DNA of 64,000 nt from NCBI GenBank assembly GCA_963702995.1, contig OY969783.1, positions 4,526,001 to 4,590,000 of the forward strand, written 5' to 3'. This DNA is from MFD04580-c1 sp963702995. GTDB taxonomy: Bacteria; Planctomycetota; Phycisphaerae; Tepidisphaerales; Tepidisphaeraceae. The notes below the pieces were generated by a model. That model ran no database searches and had not been told where the DNA came from. It saw nothing but the letters and a program-made list of their open reading frames with translations. Shown one piece after another: positions 1 through 8,442 of the stretch; the first letter of the stretch is position 1; the number at the start of each line of letters is the position of its first letter. A program made the translations under genes and the position numbers.

Positions 1-175
1 GCAGGGCGGCGCAGTCGTCGCCCATCAGGACCGGTGACCGGGGCGCGCGGGTCGAGCCCGGCGCCGGCGGCAAATCGGCCGCGTCGCCGAAGACGCGCCG
101 GATCGCCTGAACGTCGCTCTTGTGCGCCAGCCCTTTGCCGGCCCGAAGCTTTTCAACCAGCGCCGCCAGGGTCAT
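1..175 (-). CDS. AIR synthase-related protein (sll0787 type), N-terminal part only
   Basis: The gene starts at 175 and runs off the left edge, so 58 codons are visible. The start ATG overlaps the stop of the preceding GNAT gene as ATGA, which indicates translational coupling. The visible peptide begins MTLAALVEKLRAGKGLAHK and ends with MGDDCAAL. The GDDCA stretch resembles the N-terminal ATP/metal-binding part of the PurM/AIR-synthase-like family that accompanies Nit1C clusters. Position as the gene after GNAT fits that cluster. The C-terminal domain cannot be checked here, and the reaction of this family is not established. Confidence 0.75.
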   Translation of the reverse strand, partial: MTLAALVEKLRAGKGLAHKSDVQAIRRVFGDAADLPPAPGSTRAPRSPVLMGDDCAAL

Positions 176-732
176 GATGCCCTCCGCGCCGGCCCGACGG
201 CGATCGGGGCGCCTTCGTCGCAGGGAGGATAGAAGGCCAGGTCGGCCTCCATCAGGTGATGGGGGCGGCCGTGCAGGTCTATCTCTTCGAGGGTGCGCCA
301 GTGCAGGCGGCGGAACAAGGCGACGTTCTGCCGTTGAACGGTCGCGAGGAAGCGGCGGCACCCAAGCCCGGCGGCCGTGCTCACGGCTTTGCGAATCAAC
401 CCCGCCCCCAATCCGCCGACGCCGCGAAAGGTGTCTTGCACGGCCAGCCGCGAGCCGTACCAGACGCCGGGGCCGCTCGGGTGAATGCGGACCACGCCGA
501 CGACGCTCTCCGGCATCCCCATCACCTCGGCGACGGCGACGATCGGCTTGGCGACGGCGTCGTGCTCGTCGGCGTCGCACCTCTCGAAGATCGCCTGCTC
601 GCCGCAAAACACCTTCCGCCGCAGCGCCCAATAGGCCGCCAGTTCCCATGGCTCGGTGCCAATTTTGCACCGGTAGGCGCAGGGCACGAATGGGGTGATC
701 GCGTACGGGTTGGAAGCGTCGAGCAGCGGCAT
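172..732 (-). CDS. GNAT-family N-acetyltransferase, MSMEG_0567/Sll0786 type
   Basis: This is a 186-residue protein when started at the ATG at 732 (MPLLDASNPYAITPF). An upstream ATG at 840 would run into the radical SAM gene and add a low-complexity leader, so it was not used. The protein has a GNAT-like core, with acyl-CoA-loop-type sequence around SRLAVQDTFRGVGGLGAGLI and C-terminal strands near FLATVQRQNVALFRRL. The early CAYRCKIG and CGEQAIFE segments are as in the family found beside Nit1 nitrilases. It sits 25 bp after the radical SAM stop and overlaps the next gene by 4 bp. The acyl acceptor is unknown. Confidence 0.82.
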   Translation of the reverse strand: MPLLDASNPYAITPFVPCAYRCKIGTEPWELAAYWALRRKVFCGEQAIFERCDADEHDAVAKPIVAVAEVMGMPESVVGVVRIHPSGPGVWYGSRLAVQDTFRGVGGLGAGLIRKAVSTAAGLGCRRFLATVQRQNVALFRRLHWRTLEEIDLHGRPHHLMEADLAFYPPCDEGAPIAVGPARRAS

Positions 733-757
733 TGCCGGCAGGCCTTTGTTGGTGCGA

Positions 758-1888
758 TCAGGATTCGTAGGTGGACAAGGATGAGCAGGCCCCGCAGCGG
801 CCGCAGCCGGCTTTGATGTCCGTGGAGCGCATCGCGGCACGGTTCAGCGTCGCGCCCAGCTCGGACAGAAGCCCGCGCATGAACGTGGCGCTGGGCGCGG
901 GGTGGCCCTGAAGCGGCGTCCCGCCGATCGGCACGAACGGGACGACAAACGGATAGACCCCCATGTCGATCAGCCGCTCGCTCATCCGGAGGATCGAATC
1001 GGCGGCATCGCCCAGCCCGGCCAGGATGTACGTGCTCACCTGCCCGCGGCCGAAGACGGCGACGGAGGCCTCGAACGCCTTGAAATAGTAATCGATGGAG
1101 ACGGTGGCCTTCCCCGGCATGATCCGCTCGCGCACCTCCGGTTCGACGGCTTCAAGATGCATCCCCAGCGCGTCAACGCCGGCGGCCTTCATGCGGCGGA
1201 ACCAATCGAAGTCATCCGGCGGTTCGCACTGGGCCTGGATCGGCAGGTCAACCGCCTCTTTAATGGCGAATGCGCTCTCGGCCAGGACGCGGGCGCCGCG
1301 GTCAGTCGTGTTCGGCGTGCCGGTGGTCAGGACCATGTGCCGCACGCCGTCGAGCAGGACGGCGGCGCGGGCGACCTCGGCAAGCTGCTCGGGCGTCTTG
1401 CGGGCGAGGGTCTTTTCGGCCCGCAACGATTCGCCGATCGCGCAGAACTGGCACGTCGTCTTGCGGTTCTGGTAGCGGATGCACGTCTGCAGGACAGTGG
1501 TGGCGAGGACGTCGCGGCCGTGCAGCACGGCGATCTTCCAATAGGGGACGCCGTCAAACGTCTGGAGCCGATAGAACCGCGGCTGGCTGGGGAACGAGAT
1601 GCGACCGACGGCCACCCCGTCCCGCTCGAGCACCCCCGTCCCATCTTCGCCGGGGGCGTGCGCCAGGTACGGCGAGACACGGGCGTGCCCGGTGTGGACG
1701 GGGACCATTACCGTCGTGTCGCCGACCGTGACGGCTTTGTGGTCCGACGGGCCAGCGCCCCCCTTGCGGGCCGCGGCGCCGACACTCCAATCCGCCAGCC
1801 GCATGCCGACCGATTGCAATTCGGTGATCAGCTCGCGGTTGTCGATCGCCGCCGGGCGATCGGGCTTGGCGAGAACATTCAATTTCAT
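758..1888 (-). CDS. Radical SAM protein, MSMEG_0568 family (Nit1C cluster)
   Basis: A 376-residue protein. The start at 1888 (MKLNVLAKPD) follows an AGAAGG ribosome site about 6 nt upstream; the longer open frame to 2002 only reads through a repeat element. The presumed Fe-S motif is TCIRYQNRKTTCQFCAIG, spaced C-x9-C-x2-C rather than the usual C-x3-C-x2-C. The C-terminus has a second cysteine cluster, CGRCGAC. The rest resembles a biotin-synthase-like TIM barrel, with segments such as GMHLEAVEPEVRERIMPG. It is the fourth gene of the minus-strand cluster. Its substrate is unknown; in other bacteria the cluster has been tied to growth on cyanide as nitrogen source. Confidence 0.88.
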   Translation of the reverse strand: MKLNVLAKPDRPAAIDNRELITELQSVGMRLADWSVGAAARKGGAGPSDHKAVTVGDTTVMVPVHTGHARVSPYLAHAPGEDGTGVLERDGVAVGRISFPSQPRFYRLQTFDGVPYWKIAVLHGRDVLATTVLQTCIRYQNRKTTCQFCAIGESLRAEKTLARKTPEQLAEVARAAVLLDGVRHMVLTTGTPNTTDRGARVLAESAFAIKEAVDLPIQAQCEPPDDFDWFRRMKAAGVDALGMHLEAVEPEVRERIMPGKATVSIDYYFKAFEASVAVFGRGQVSTYILAGLGDAADSILRMSERLIDMGVYPFVVPFVPIGGTPLQGHPAPSATFMRGLLSELGATLNRAAMRSTDIKAGCGRCGACSSLSTYES

Positions 1889-1936
1889 GAAATGCCTTCT
1901 TTGCGTTGGGCACTCTGGCGTGCCGCGACACTTCTT

Positions 1937-2018
1937 GTAGCAGGCACACTCCGTGCGCCGTGGCTGCCGCACTGTCTCCGAGCCAAGGTGCGGACGGTAC
2001 ACGGAGTGTGCCTGCTCC
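1937..2018. repeat. Inverted-repeat element, GTAG...CTAC family, copy 1
   Basis: The left arm begins GTAGCAGGCACACTCCGTG and the right arm is its near-reverse complement, ending GGAGTGTGCCTGCT. It fills the gap between the flavin oxidoreductase stop and the radical SAM ribosome site, inside the operon. Related copies lie at 15533, 15716 and 34465. Confidence 0.8.
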
Positions 2019-2032
2019 CAACCGTCACCCGT

Positions 2033-3313
2033 TCACGACCCTAGCGCCACCTCATCCAGCAACGGGCTGAAGTCCGACGACGGCATCCGCAGCCGCGATT
2101 CGATCGCATCGGCGACGTACCCGGCGTCCCGCGCGATGCCGGAGAACCGCCCCGAGCCCCACGTGTACAGCCAGGGCAGGCCAAGGAAATAGAGCCCGGC
2201 GACCTGCGTCACGCCGCGGTTGTGGCCCGGATAGCCGCGGCCGTCAAAGACTGGGAGCTCCACCCAGCTAAAGTCCGACCGATACCCGATCGACCAGACG
2301 ATCGACGTGATCCCCGAGCCTTTCAACGTCAGCTCCGCCGGTTCAGCCGAGGGGGACCAGACGGGGCGATACCGCTCCTCGTGCGGGGCGGCAATGCCGT
2401 TCTTCTCGATGAACTTGTCGATCGTGGTCTTGATGCTCTCGGCGACCTCGTCGGCCTTGTCCAGGTTCTGCTTCAGCTCGGGGCGGAAGTGGAGCGTGCC
2501 GTCGCGGACGTCAGTGAGGCGGCCGTAGAGCTTCATCCCTTCGGTGGCGAGCTTTCGCAGGTCGATGTCGCGGCCGCCGTCGCGCCCGGTGACATAGTGG
2601 TTCGCCTTGGCGCGAACGCGCTCTTTGAGCGGGTGCTCGTGGACGGGGATGTCGTAATAGCCCATCTTGTCGAGCCATTCGACCACATCTTTGCCGCGAT
2701 ACCGCCGCGCCGTGCGGGGTGCGCCGCCGACGCAGAGGTGGACGCGGCGCCCGGCGATGTGGAGGTCCTCGGCGATCTGGCAGCCCGACTGGCCCGACCC
2801 GACCACCATCGCTTCGCCGTCCGGCAGTGCTTCGGGCCGCGTGTATTGCGAGGAATGAATCTGCGTCAGGCCGACGGGCAGCCGTTCGGCCATGCGCGGG
2901 ATCGTGGGCTGGTGGTACCCGCCGACGGCGATCACCACCTGGTCGGCGGTGAAATCGCCGGCCGATGTGGCAAGATCGAACCCGCCGTCTTCGCCGCGGC
3001 GGAGCTTGAGCACCTCGACCCCTTCTTTGACGGGTGGGTCGAAGGAGCGCACAAAGCCCTCAAGGTACTGGACGATTTCGTCTTTCTTCATGAAGCCCAG
3101 CGGGTCGCGGCCGCGGTACTCATAGTCCGGTAGCTTGCACTGCCAGTTCGGCGTGACGAGGCAGAAGGTATCCCAGCGCTGCGATCGCCACGCGTGGGCG
3201 AGGCGGTGCCGTTCCAGAACGAGGTGGTCGATCCCCTTCTGCTTGAGGAAGTAGCTGGCGGAGAGGCCTGACTGGCCGCCGCCGACGACGATCACCGGGT
3301 AGTGCGACTGCAT
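2033..3313 (-). CDS. Flavin-dependent oxidoreductase, MSMEG_0569 family
   Basis: A 426-residue flavoprotein. The start at 3313 (MQSHYPVIVVGGGQSG) has a GAAGGGA ribosome site about 8 nt upstream. An N-terminal FAD-binding Rossmann motif, VVGGGQSGLSASYFL, is followed around residue 165 by a second, NAD(P)-type motif, VVGSGQSGCQIAEDL. This is the two-dinucleotide layout of class B flavin monooxygenases and YUCCA-like enzymes. The C-terminus contains SIGYRSDFSWVELPVFDGRG, as in that superfamily. It follows the nitrilase by 32 bp, so an oxidation step linked to the nitrilase is plausible but inferred. Confidence 0.88.
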   Translation of the reverse strand: MQSHYPVIVVGGGQSGLSASYFLKQKGIDHLVLERHRLAHAWRSQRWDTFCLVTPNWQCKLPDYEYRGRDPLGFMKKDEIVQYLEGFVRSFDPPVKEGVEVLKLRRGEDGGFDLATSAGDFTADQVVIAVGGYHQPTIPRMAERLPVGLTQIHSSQYTRPEALPDGEAMVVGSGQSGCQIAEDLHIAGRRVHLCVGGAPRTARRYRGKDVVEWLDKMGYYDIPVHEHPLKERVRAKANHYVTGRDGGRDIDLRKLATEGMKLYGRLTDVRDGTLHFRPELKQNLDKADEVAESIKTTIDKFIEKNGIAAPHEERYRPVWSPSAEPAELTLKGSGITSIVWSIGYRSDFSWVELPVFDGRGYPGHNRGVTQVAGLYFLGLPWLYTWGSGRFSGIARDAGYVADAIESRLRMPSSDFSPLLDEVALGS

Positions 3314-3345
3314 ACGGGTCCCTTCACTGCCGACGCGAGCGGTAT

Positions 3346-4461
3346 TCAATCGATCCGGTCAACGACCATTCCTTCGGGCATGCGGGCTGGAAGATCGGCG
3401 TACAGCGGGGCGATCAGCGCGTCGCCCGCGGGAGGCCATTCGATGGGGCGGTCGAGGTCCTCCGGGTCGGCCGCCGTGGCGTTGCGGATCGGGGCGGGCC
3501 GCGGCGAGCCCGCCAGGCTCGGCGCCGTGGTGCGAAAGGTCGCCGGGTAAGCCGGCGCGGCGTTGGCCTGGAGGCCGAGAAGTTCGGGGCGGGCGTAATG
3601 CCCGACGGAGTCCATCATCCGCTTCCGCTTCACGATCAATGAAAAATCGAGGTCGGCGATGGCGATCCCTTCGCCTTCGGCGATCGGGGCCGAAAGGATG
3701 GCGCCCTCCGGCGAGATGATCAGGGTCGAGCAGCCGCCGCGCAGCGCCTTTTGAAGCTTGGGGTCGGGGGTGATCGTGTTCACCTGATCGTCCGTCAGCC
3801 ACCCGGTCGCGTTGACGACAAAGCAGCCCGACTCCAGCGCGTGGTGGCGAAGCGTGACTTCGGTCTGCTCAGAGAAGATCGGCCCAACCATCGACCCGGG
3901 GAACTGGGCGCAGTGGATCTGTTCGTGCTGGGCCATCAGGGCATAGCGGGCGAGGGGGTTGTAATGCTCCCAGCAGGCGAGGGCGCCGACGCGGCCGACG
4001 GCGGTCTCGACGACCCGCAGGCCGCTGCCGTCCCCCTGGCCCCAGACCATGCGCTCGTGGAACGTCGGCGTGATCTTGCGGCGCTTGAGCAGGAGGCGGC
4101 CGTCGGCGTCGAAGATCAGTTGGGCGTTGTAGAGCGACCCATGATCCCGCTCATTCACGCCGAGCACGACGACGACGCCGTGCCGCCGCGCCGCGGCCGC
4201 CACGGCGTGGGTGGTCGGGCCGGGGACAGTTACAGCCTCCTCATACAGCTTCATATGCTCGGCCCCCATCAGGACGGGCGGGAGCACGAACGAGAAGTAC
4301 GGGTAGTAGGGGACGAACGTTTCCGGGAAGACGACCAGCTTCGCCCCCTGGGCGGCCGCGTCGGCGATGGCGTGGCAGACCTTGTCCGTGGTCCCCTGCC
4401 GGCTGTGAAGCACCGGCGAGGCCTGGACGGCGGCGACCCGAATGATTCGCTTGGTATCCAT
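3346..4461 (-). CDS. nit1: Nitrilase of the Nit1 clade
   Basis: A 371-residue carbon-nitrogen hydrolase starting at 4461 (MDTKRIIRVAAVQASPV). The catalytic triad is complete: E47 in FPETFVPYYPYF, K129 in RRKITPTFHER and C163 in LACWEHYNPLARY. The CWEHYNPL context is typical of true nitrilases, which hydrolyse R-CN to the acid and ammonia. The C-terminal ~70 residues are Pro/Ala-rich and variable. It belongs to the Nit1C cluster, which in characterised bacteria allows use of cyanide-derived nitriles. Substrate here is inferred. Two palindromic elements separate it from the first gene of the cluster. Confidence 0.92.
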   Translation of the reverse strand: MDTKRIIRVAAVQASPVLHSRQGTTDKVCHAIADAAAQGAKLVVFPETFVPYYPYFSFVLPPVLMGAEHMKLYEEAVTVPGPTTHAVAAAARRHGVVVVLGVNERDHGSLYNAQLIFDADGRLLLKRRKITPTFHERMVWGQGDGSGLRVVETAVGRVGALACWEHYNPLARYALMAQHEQIHCAQFPGSMVGPIFSEQTEVTLRHHALESGCFVVNATGWLTDDQVNTITPDPKLQKALRGGCSTLIISPEGAILSAPIAEGEGIAIADLDFSLIVKRKRMMDSVGHYARPELLGLQANAAPAYPATFRTTAPSLAGSPRPAPIRNATAADPEDLDRPIEWPPAGDALIAPLYADLPARMPEGMVVDRID

Positions 4462-4496
4462 GGCTTGCGGTTGATACCGAACACACAGGCCGCCCG

Positions 4497-4604
4497 CGAG
4501 CCGCGCCCGTGAGGAAGCGGTTTCTGAACGCACCGGGCATGGTTGTCGCGCCGGCGGACGTCTTGCGGCGGGTCAGCTCAACCGCTCCCTCACGGTCGCG
4601 GCTC
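4497..4604. repeat. ~110-bp inverted-repeat element (GAGCCGCG family), copy 1
   Basis: Arms of about 25 bp: GAGCCGCGCCCGTGAGGAAG at the left and the near-complement CCTCACGGTCGCGGCTC at the right, with a GC-rich middle. It sits directly upstream of the nitrilase start inside the Nit1C operon. Other copies lie at 4624, 51196, 51330 and 63727. Confidence 0.85.
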
Positions 4605-4623
4605 GTCCGCGGCGCGGGGTCCC

Positions 4624-4733
4624 GCGAGCCGCGCTTGTGCGGAAGCGGTCTGTGGGCGCTCCGGAAGCTTGCGTCGCGCCGGCGGACGTCCTGCGGCGAG
4701 TCCGCCTAACCGCTCCCTTACGGTCGCGGCTCG
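4624..4733. repeat. ~110-bp inverted-repeat element (GAGCCGCG family), copy 2
   Basis: Tandem neighbour of the copy at 4497, in the same orientation. The arms are GAGCCGCGCTTGTGCGGAAG and CCTTACGGTCGCGGCTC. The middle (GTCGCGCCGGCGGACGTC) is close to that of copy 1 and differs from the copies near 51200. It lies between the MSMEG_0572-like gene and the nitrilase. Confidence 0.85.
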
Positions 4734-4764
4734 TTGGGGCGGCGCTTCGCGATCGGGGCCGCGA

Positions 4765-5247
4765 TCACAGCGTCCAGGTATTCAGGATGAACGCCTTATC
4801 GCGACGGTGCAGCAGGACGAGGTCGAGCACGTCGAGGGGGCTGATCGGGCGGATGCCGGGGATCAGGGAGGGCTCGCCGTGGCCATACAGCGCCTGAAGC
4901 GCGAAGCGGCACGCGAAGACCTTTCCTCCCTCTTCCATAAACTTGACGATCTGCTTGTTCATGGCCAGGTGGCCGGGGAACGCTTCATCGCCCAGGGTGG
5001 GGAACCCCCGCTGCACGCCCAGGGTGACGCCGGGGCCGTAGAGCAGGATCGACGTCTCGAACCCTTTGCGGAGCAAGCGCGTCGCCTGGAGCAGGTTCAC
5101 CAGCCCGATCGATCCTTCAAACGCAACTGTGTGGAACGTCACCAGCGCCTTCTCCCCCTTCTCCGCCCTCACGTCTTCGAACACCTTCTCTTCGTAGTTG
5201 ACGAGGTAATCTCCCTTGGCGTGCGGCGGGAATTTCACTTCTGGCAT
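4765..5247 (-). CDS. MSMEG_0572/Sll0783-family nitrogen-starvation-response protein
   Basis: A 160-residue protein starting at 5247 (MPEVKFPPHAKGDYLVNYEE), with GGAAAGG upstream. It resembles the DsrE-like small proteins that open many Nit1C clusters: LLRKGFETSILLYGPGVTLG, NKQIVKFMEEGGKVFACRFA and the tail LHRRDKAFILNTWTL. The family is known from nitrogen-starvation responses in cyanobacteria, but its biochemical role is not established. It is the first gene of the minus-strand cluster. The longer open frame upstream is GC-driven and lacks a ribosome site. Confidence 0.85.
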   Translation of the reverse strand: MPEVKFPPHAKGDYLVNYEEKVFEDVRAEKGEKALVTFHTVAFEGSIGLVNLLQATRLLRKGFETSILLYGPGVTLGVQRGFPTLGDEAFPGHLAMNKQIVKFMEEGGKVFACRFALQALYGHGEPSLIPGIRPISPLDVLDLVLLHRRDKAFILNTWTL

Positions 5248-5602
5248 GGGGCAAGCCTTTCCGGCGGGCCGATCGGCGCGGGGGCGATCGGGGTTCTCCC
5301 CGCGCATCCCGCCGTGGCCCGATGAATGGAATGAGTGCGCTCCGGCGGGAAGGTCGGGCGAACGGTTCGCCCGCGGCCGGCTCCTTCGAGGTTTCGCCAA
5401 TGCAACCGGCATGCCCCTTTAGGATTGGTCGTCGCTTCGGATTGGGCGGGCCGCACGTAACTTGCTGTCGAGTGTCGGTTCACCGTTTATGGGAGCGCGG
5501 CCGCGATCGCTCCAGGCAGGCCTCCTGCGCCCCAGCGCCTGCCGCGCGGCCGCGCGTTAGGCGGAACGGTGCGCAGTTGCCGGGCAGGATGCCGGCGGAC
5601 TT

Positions 5603-5616
5603 ACTGTCTGGTCAGT
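5603..5616. promoter_or_regulatory. TetR-type operator, distal copy
   Basis: ACTGTCTGGTCAGT differs at one base from the perfect palindrome at 5861. It lies about 355 bp upstream of the first Nit1C gene and about 280 bp from tetR. Operators of TetR-family regulators often have this ACTGAC-N2-GTCAGT form. Confidence 0.6.
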
Positions 5617-5860
5617 AGAACGGGCTTCCCCCAACGATTTCGCGGTGGCGGCCGCCGGAGGATGGGAGGTTTCGGCGTGAAAGCTCGATCGGCGGCCGTT
5701 TTATACCGGCCGCAACTCCCGAAACCGTTGGCCATCGCGAGCTCCGGGGAGCCAGCATCGCGAATGGGGGCCGTCGAACGCGGGCTGGGCAGCTCATCCG
5801 GTGTTGACGGTTTGCGCTTTGCTCATTTCCTGGCGCGGGGGTCGAATCGTCCCTCGACCC

Positions 5861-5874
5861 ACTGACTGGTCAGT
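5861..5874. promoter_or_regulatory. TetR-type operator, proximal to tetR
   Basis: ACTGACTGGTCAGT is a perfect 6-2-6 palindrome whose right edge is 12 bp before the tetR start codon. This position suits autorepression by blocking transcription initiation or elongation. Confidence 0.7.
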
Positions 5875-5886
5875 AAGGGCTTCATT

Positions 5887-6488
5887 ATGACGCTGCCGGA
5901 CACGCGTACCCTGATCCTTGACGTGGCCCAGGAGCTGGTTCAATCCCGCGGTTACAACGGGTTTAGCTATCGCGATATCGCCCTGCGGCTGGGCGTTCGG
6001 AACGCCGCCATTCACTATCATTTTCCGTCCAAGGGAGACCTGGGGCGGGAGCTGCTGGTGAGGTATCGGGAGCGGCTGCGCGCATCGCTGGCCCGGATCG
6101 ACGAGCAGCAGGGGCAGGGCCCAGGCGACGGCTCGAGCGCTACATCCAATTGGTGAGCTCGACGCTCACCGCCAATCGCATGTGCATCTGCGGGGTGCTG
6201 GCGGCCGAGTACACGACCCTGCCCGAGGGCATTCAGGTCGAGCTGCGCCGGTTTTATGACGACAACGAGACCTGGCTTGCGCGGGTGCTGGGGCAGGGGC
6301 GAAAGCTGCGGGCGCTGGAGTTCGACGGTTCGCCGGCGGTCGCGGCCCGGACCATGTACGCGGCGTTGCAGGGGGCGATGGCGGCGGCCCGCGTGACGAA
6401 CGACCCCGGCCGCCTGACGGCCGCCGGCCGATGGCTTCTCGATGCGCTGATCCCGTCGCTGATGGAAGTGCTGCTCCCGCCGGCGTGA
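5887..6488 (+). CDS. TetR/AcrR-family transcriptional regulator, frameshifted
   Basis: The N-terminal ~75 residues (MTLPDTRTLILDVAQELVQ...) form a TetR HTH with the core FSYRDIALRLGVRNAAIHYH and FPSKGDL. The frame then closes at 6156. The C-terminal ligand-binding part continues in another frame (RLERYIQLVSSTLTANRMC, then CGVLAAEYTTLPEGIQ) to 6488. One base missing, or two extra, near 6116-6121 (a GGGC-CC run) joins them into a normal ~200-residue regulator. It faces the Nit1C operon and carries matching palindromes upstream, so it may control itself and that operon. Whether the break is real or an assembly error cannot be told here. Confidence 0.85.
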
Positions 6489-6496
6489 AGCGATCG

Positions 6497-8368
6497 CTAT
6501 AACTTGCGAACGAAGTCGGCGAGCTTGGAGAGCGTGAGCGGGAAGCTTGCCCCCTCGATCCCTGGGAGGGAAGGGGTGGTCGGGTCGTCGCCCGGGCCGC
6601 TGATGTGGAGGATCGGGAGCTCTCGCTTCATTTGACGCCGGGCGACATCGACCTCGACGATCGAGAGAGGCGACGGGCTCATCCTTGGCGCGGCAACGAC
6701 GATGCCGTAAATCGTCGCGATGTCATCGCCGCGGCCGGGAAGGTGATCGCTGGTGGTGACCACCGCCAAGGCCTTCAACGCCGACTCGATCGGGTCGAAG
6801 GGCGCGAACGACGGGTGCCGGACGTACCACACTTTCACGCTGCGCTGGGCAAAGAGCGGCTCGAACGCTTTGGCTGGCTCTCCGCCGGACGCCTGGGCGA
6901 GCATGGAGATGCTGGTCATCGTCTCGGCGCGAAGGTCGTTGTCCTTGAGGGGGATCGGCGAGACCATGGCCGCCCGACATTCCGCGGCCGTCACCGGCTC
7001 GATCAGGGCGTTCCCCGACGAGGCGAGCAGCAGTCCGTTCGCATAGAGGTCCGCCAGTCGAAGCGCGCTGGCCAGTGCGGCCTGGCTTGCGGTCAGCGGC
7101 GGCGGCTTGGCCGGCCCGTCATCGCCGACCGGCATTGAGGTCGGCGGCCCGGATCGCGCCCGGGCGGCGGCCACGATCAAGGAGGGGTCATCGACGCGGC
7201 TCAGGTGGGCCAGGATCGGGATCGCCGCTTGCTCCGGCAGTTTGAGCGACTTGCTCAGCTCGGTCATCAGTTCAGACGGTGTGAGCCCGAAGGCGAGCTG
7301 GTGGGCCTCGCGGAACGGCCGCCCGGTGACGGCGACAGTTGCGGCCGCGCGTTCGTAGTGCTCCCCGTACCGCTGCCGCATGACAATTTCCCCCAGGTCG
7401 TGGCAGAGCCCGATGACATGGGGAAGCCCCGACGGGCTGCCATCACTACGAGGGACGACGCGGTCCAGGATAGCGGCGACGGCGAAGCTATGTTGCCAGC
7501 AGCGCAGCAGCGAGGTGCTGCCCGGGCCGGTGGAGGCCGTTTCAAACGCGCCCATCCCCATGGCGATCGTGCGAACCTGTGCGTTGCCAAGGTTGCGGAC
7601 GGCTTCCTCGATCGTGGCGATGCGCGCTTCGCCGCGCTGGCGCGCCGGGGCCGCGGTGGCGAAGGCGGCCGAGTTGGCCACCTGGAGCAGCCGAGCCGAC
7701 AGGACGGGGTCCTGCCGAACGATGCCCGCCGTTTCGGTGACGCTTGCCGTCGGGGCCGCCGAGAGCGCGACCACCTGCGCGATGCCCCCGGCCAACGCCT
7801 TGATGCTGCTGAAGTCTTCGATGCCGGCGAGCGTCTGGGCTCGGGTCATCGCGTCGCTCGGGGGAGCGGCGGCGGCTTTTTGCGGGTGAGGCTCGGCGCT
7901 GGCGGCGGCCGGTTTGGGGCCGCTCGGCACGGGGCGGGCAGGGGCAACGGGCGAAGCGGGCATCGCGGCCGCGGGCGCGCTAGGCGACTGCTTCGTTCTT
8001 TTCGAGGTGAGGAGCCGCTGCACCCGCGAGAGCATGTCGGGCAGGGTGAAGGTGCTCTTGAGCAGGTAGTCCTGCACCCCCAGGTCGCGGGCCCGCATGA
8101 TGGCGTTCTTTTCGATGACCTCGCTCAACACGATCACCGGCGTGGACTTCCACTTCGTCTGGGCTCGGATTGTCTCCAGGAACGGGATGCCGCCCATCAG
8201 CGGCATGGTTATGTCGAGGATGACGACGTCCGGCCGGGCGGTGTCCATCGCCTTCAGGGCCTCCTGGCCATCCTTGGCGGCGACGGCGCAATACCCCTTC
8301 GATTCCATCGCGGCCGAGATCAGGTCGCGACAGAAGGCGGTATCGTCAACCACCAGGATCGTGGGCAT
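6497..8368 (-). CDS. Response regulator with HDOD output domain
   Basis: A 623-residue protein. Residues 1-125 are a receiver domain: acidic pair D8-D9, phospho-acceptor D52 in VVILDITMPLMGG, and LLKS containing the conserved Lys. A Pro/Ala linker (~125-180) follows. An HDOD domain spans roughly 185-400 (IVRQDPVLSARLLQVANSAA and later GLCHDLGEIVMRQRY). The C-terminal ~150 residues are unassigned. HDOD proteins usually act in signal transduction without hydrolase activity. It lies 74 bp downstream of an HPt gene on the same strand, so phosphotransfer from that HPt is likely. Confidence 0.88.
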   Translation of the reverse strand: MPTILVVDDTAFCRDLISAAMESKGYCAVAAKDGQEALKAMDTARPDVVILDITMPLMGGIPFLETIRAQTKWKSTPVIVLSEVIEKNAIMRARDLGVQDYLLKSTFTLPDMLSRVQRLLTSKRTKQSPSAPAAAMPASPVAPARPVPSGPKPAAASAEPHPQKAAAAPPSDAMTRAQTLAGIEDFSSIKALAGGIAQVVALSAAPTASVTETAGIVRQDPVLSARLLQVANSAAFATAAPARQRGEARIATIEEAVRNLGNAQVRTIAMGMGAFETASTGPGSTSLLRCWQHSFAVAAILDRVVPRSDGSPSGLPHVIGLCHDLGEIVMRQRYGEHYERAAATVAVTGRPFREAHQLAFGLTPSELMTELSKSLKLPEQAAIPILAHLSRVDDPSLIVAAARARSGPPTSMPVGDDGPAKPPPLTASQAALASALRLADLYANGLLLASSGNALIEPVTAAECRAAMVSPIPLKDNDLRAETMTSISMLAQASGGEPAKAFEPLFAQRSVKVWYVRHPSFAPFDPIESALKALAVVTTSDHLPGRGDDIATIYGIVVAAPRMSPSPLSIVEVDVARRQMKRELPILHISGPGDDPTTPSLPGIEGASFPLTLSKLADFVRKL

Positions 8369-8442
8369 AGGTTCCGGGCCTTGGAGCTTGTGCGACGGGC
8401 GCCGCGCTCACAGAGCGGTCGCCGGGGCGTGACGCGGGTCGT

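Larger units (their letters stand above)
5248..5886. promoter_or_regulatory. Divergent control region between the Nit1C cluster and tetR
   Basis: This 640-bp gap holds no convincing gene. It contains two copies of the same palindrome, at 5603 and 5861. The likely promoters of the Nit1C operon (leftward) and tetR (rightward) must lie here, but no clear -35/-10 pair was identified. Confidence 0.5.

Noticed and set aside
120..816. Long plus-strand ORFs opposite the Nit1C genes
   Set aside because: Arg/Ala/Gly-rich shadows of recognised minus-strand genes. The same applies to most long opposite-strand frames in this GC-rich window.
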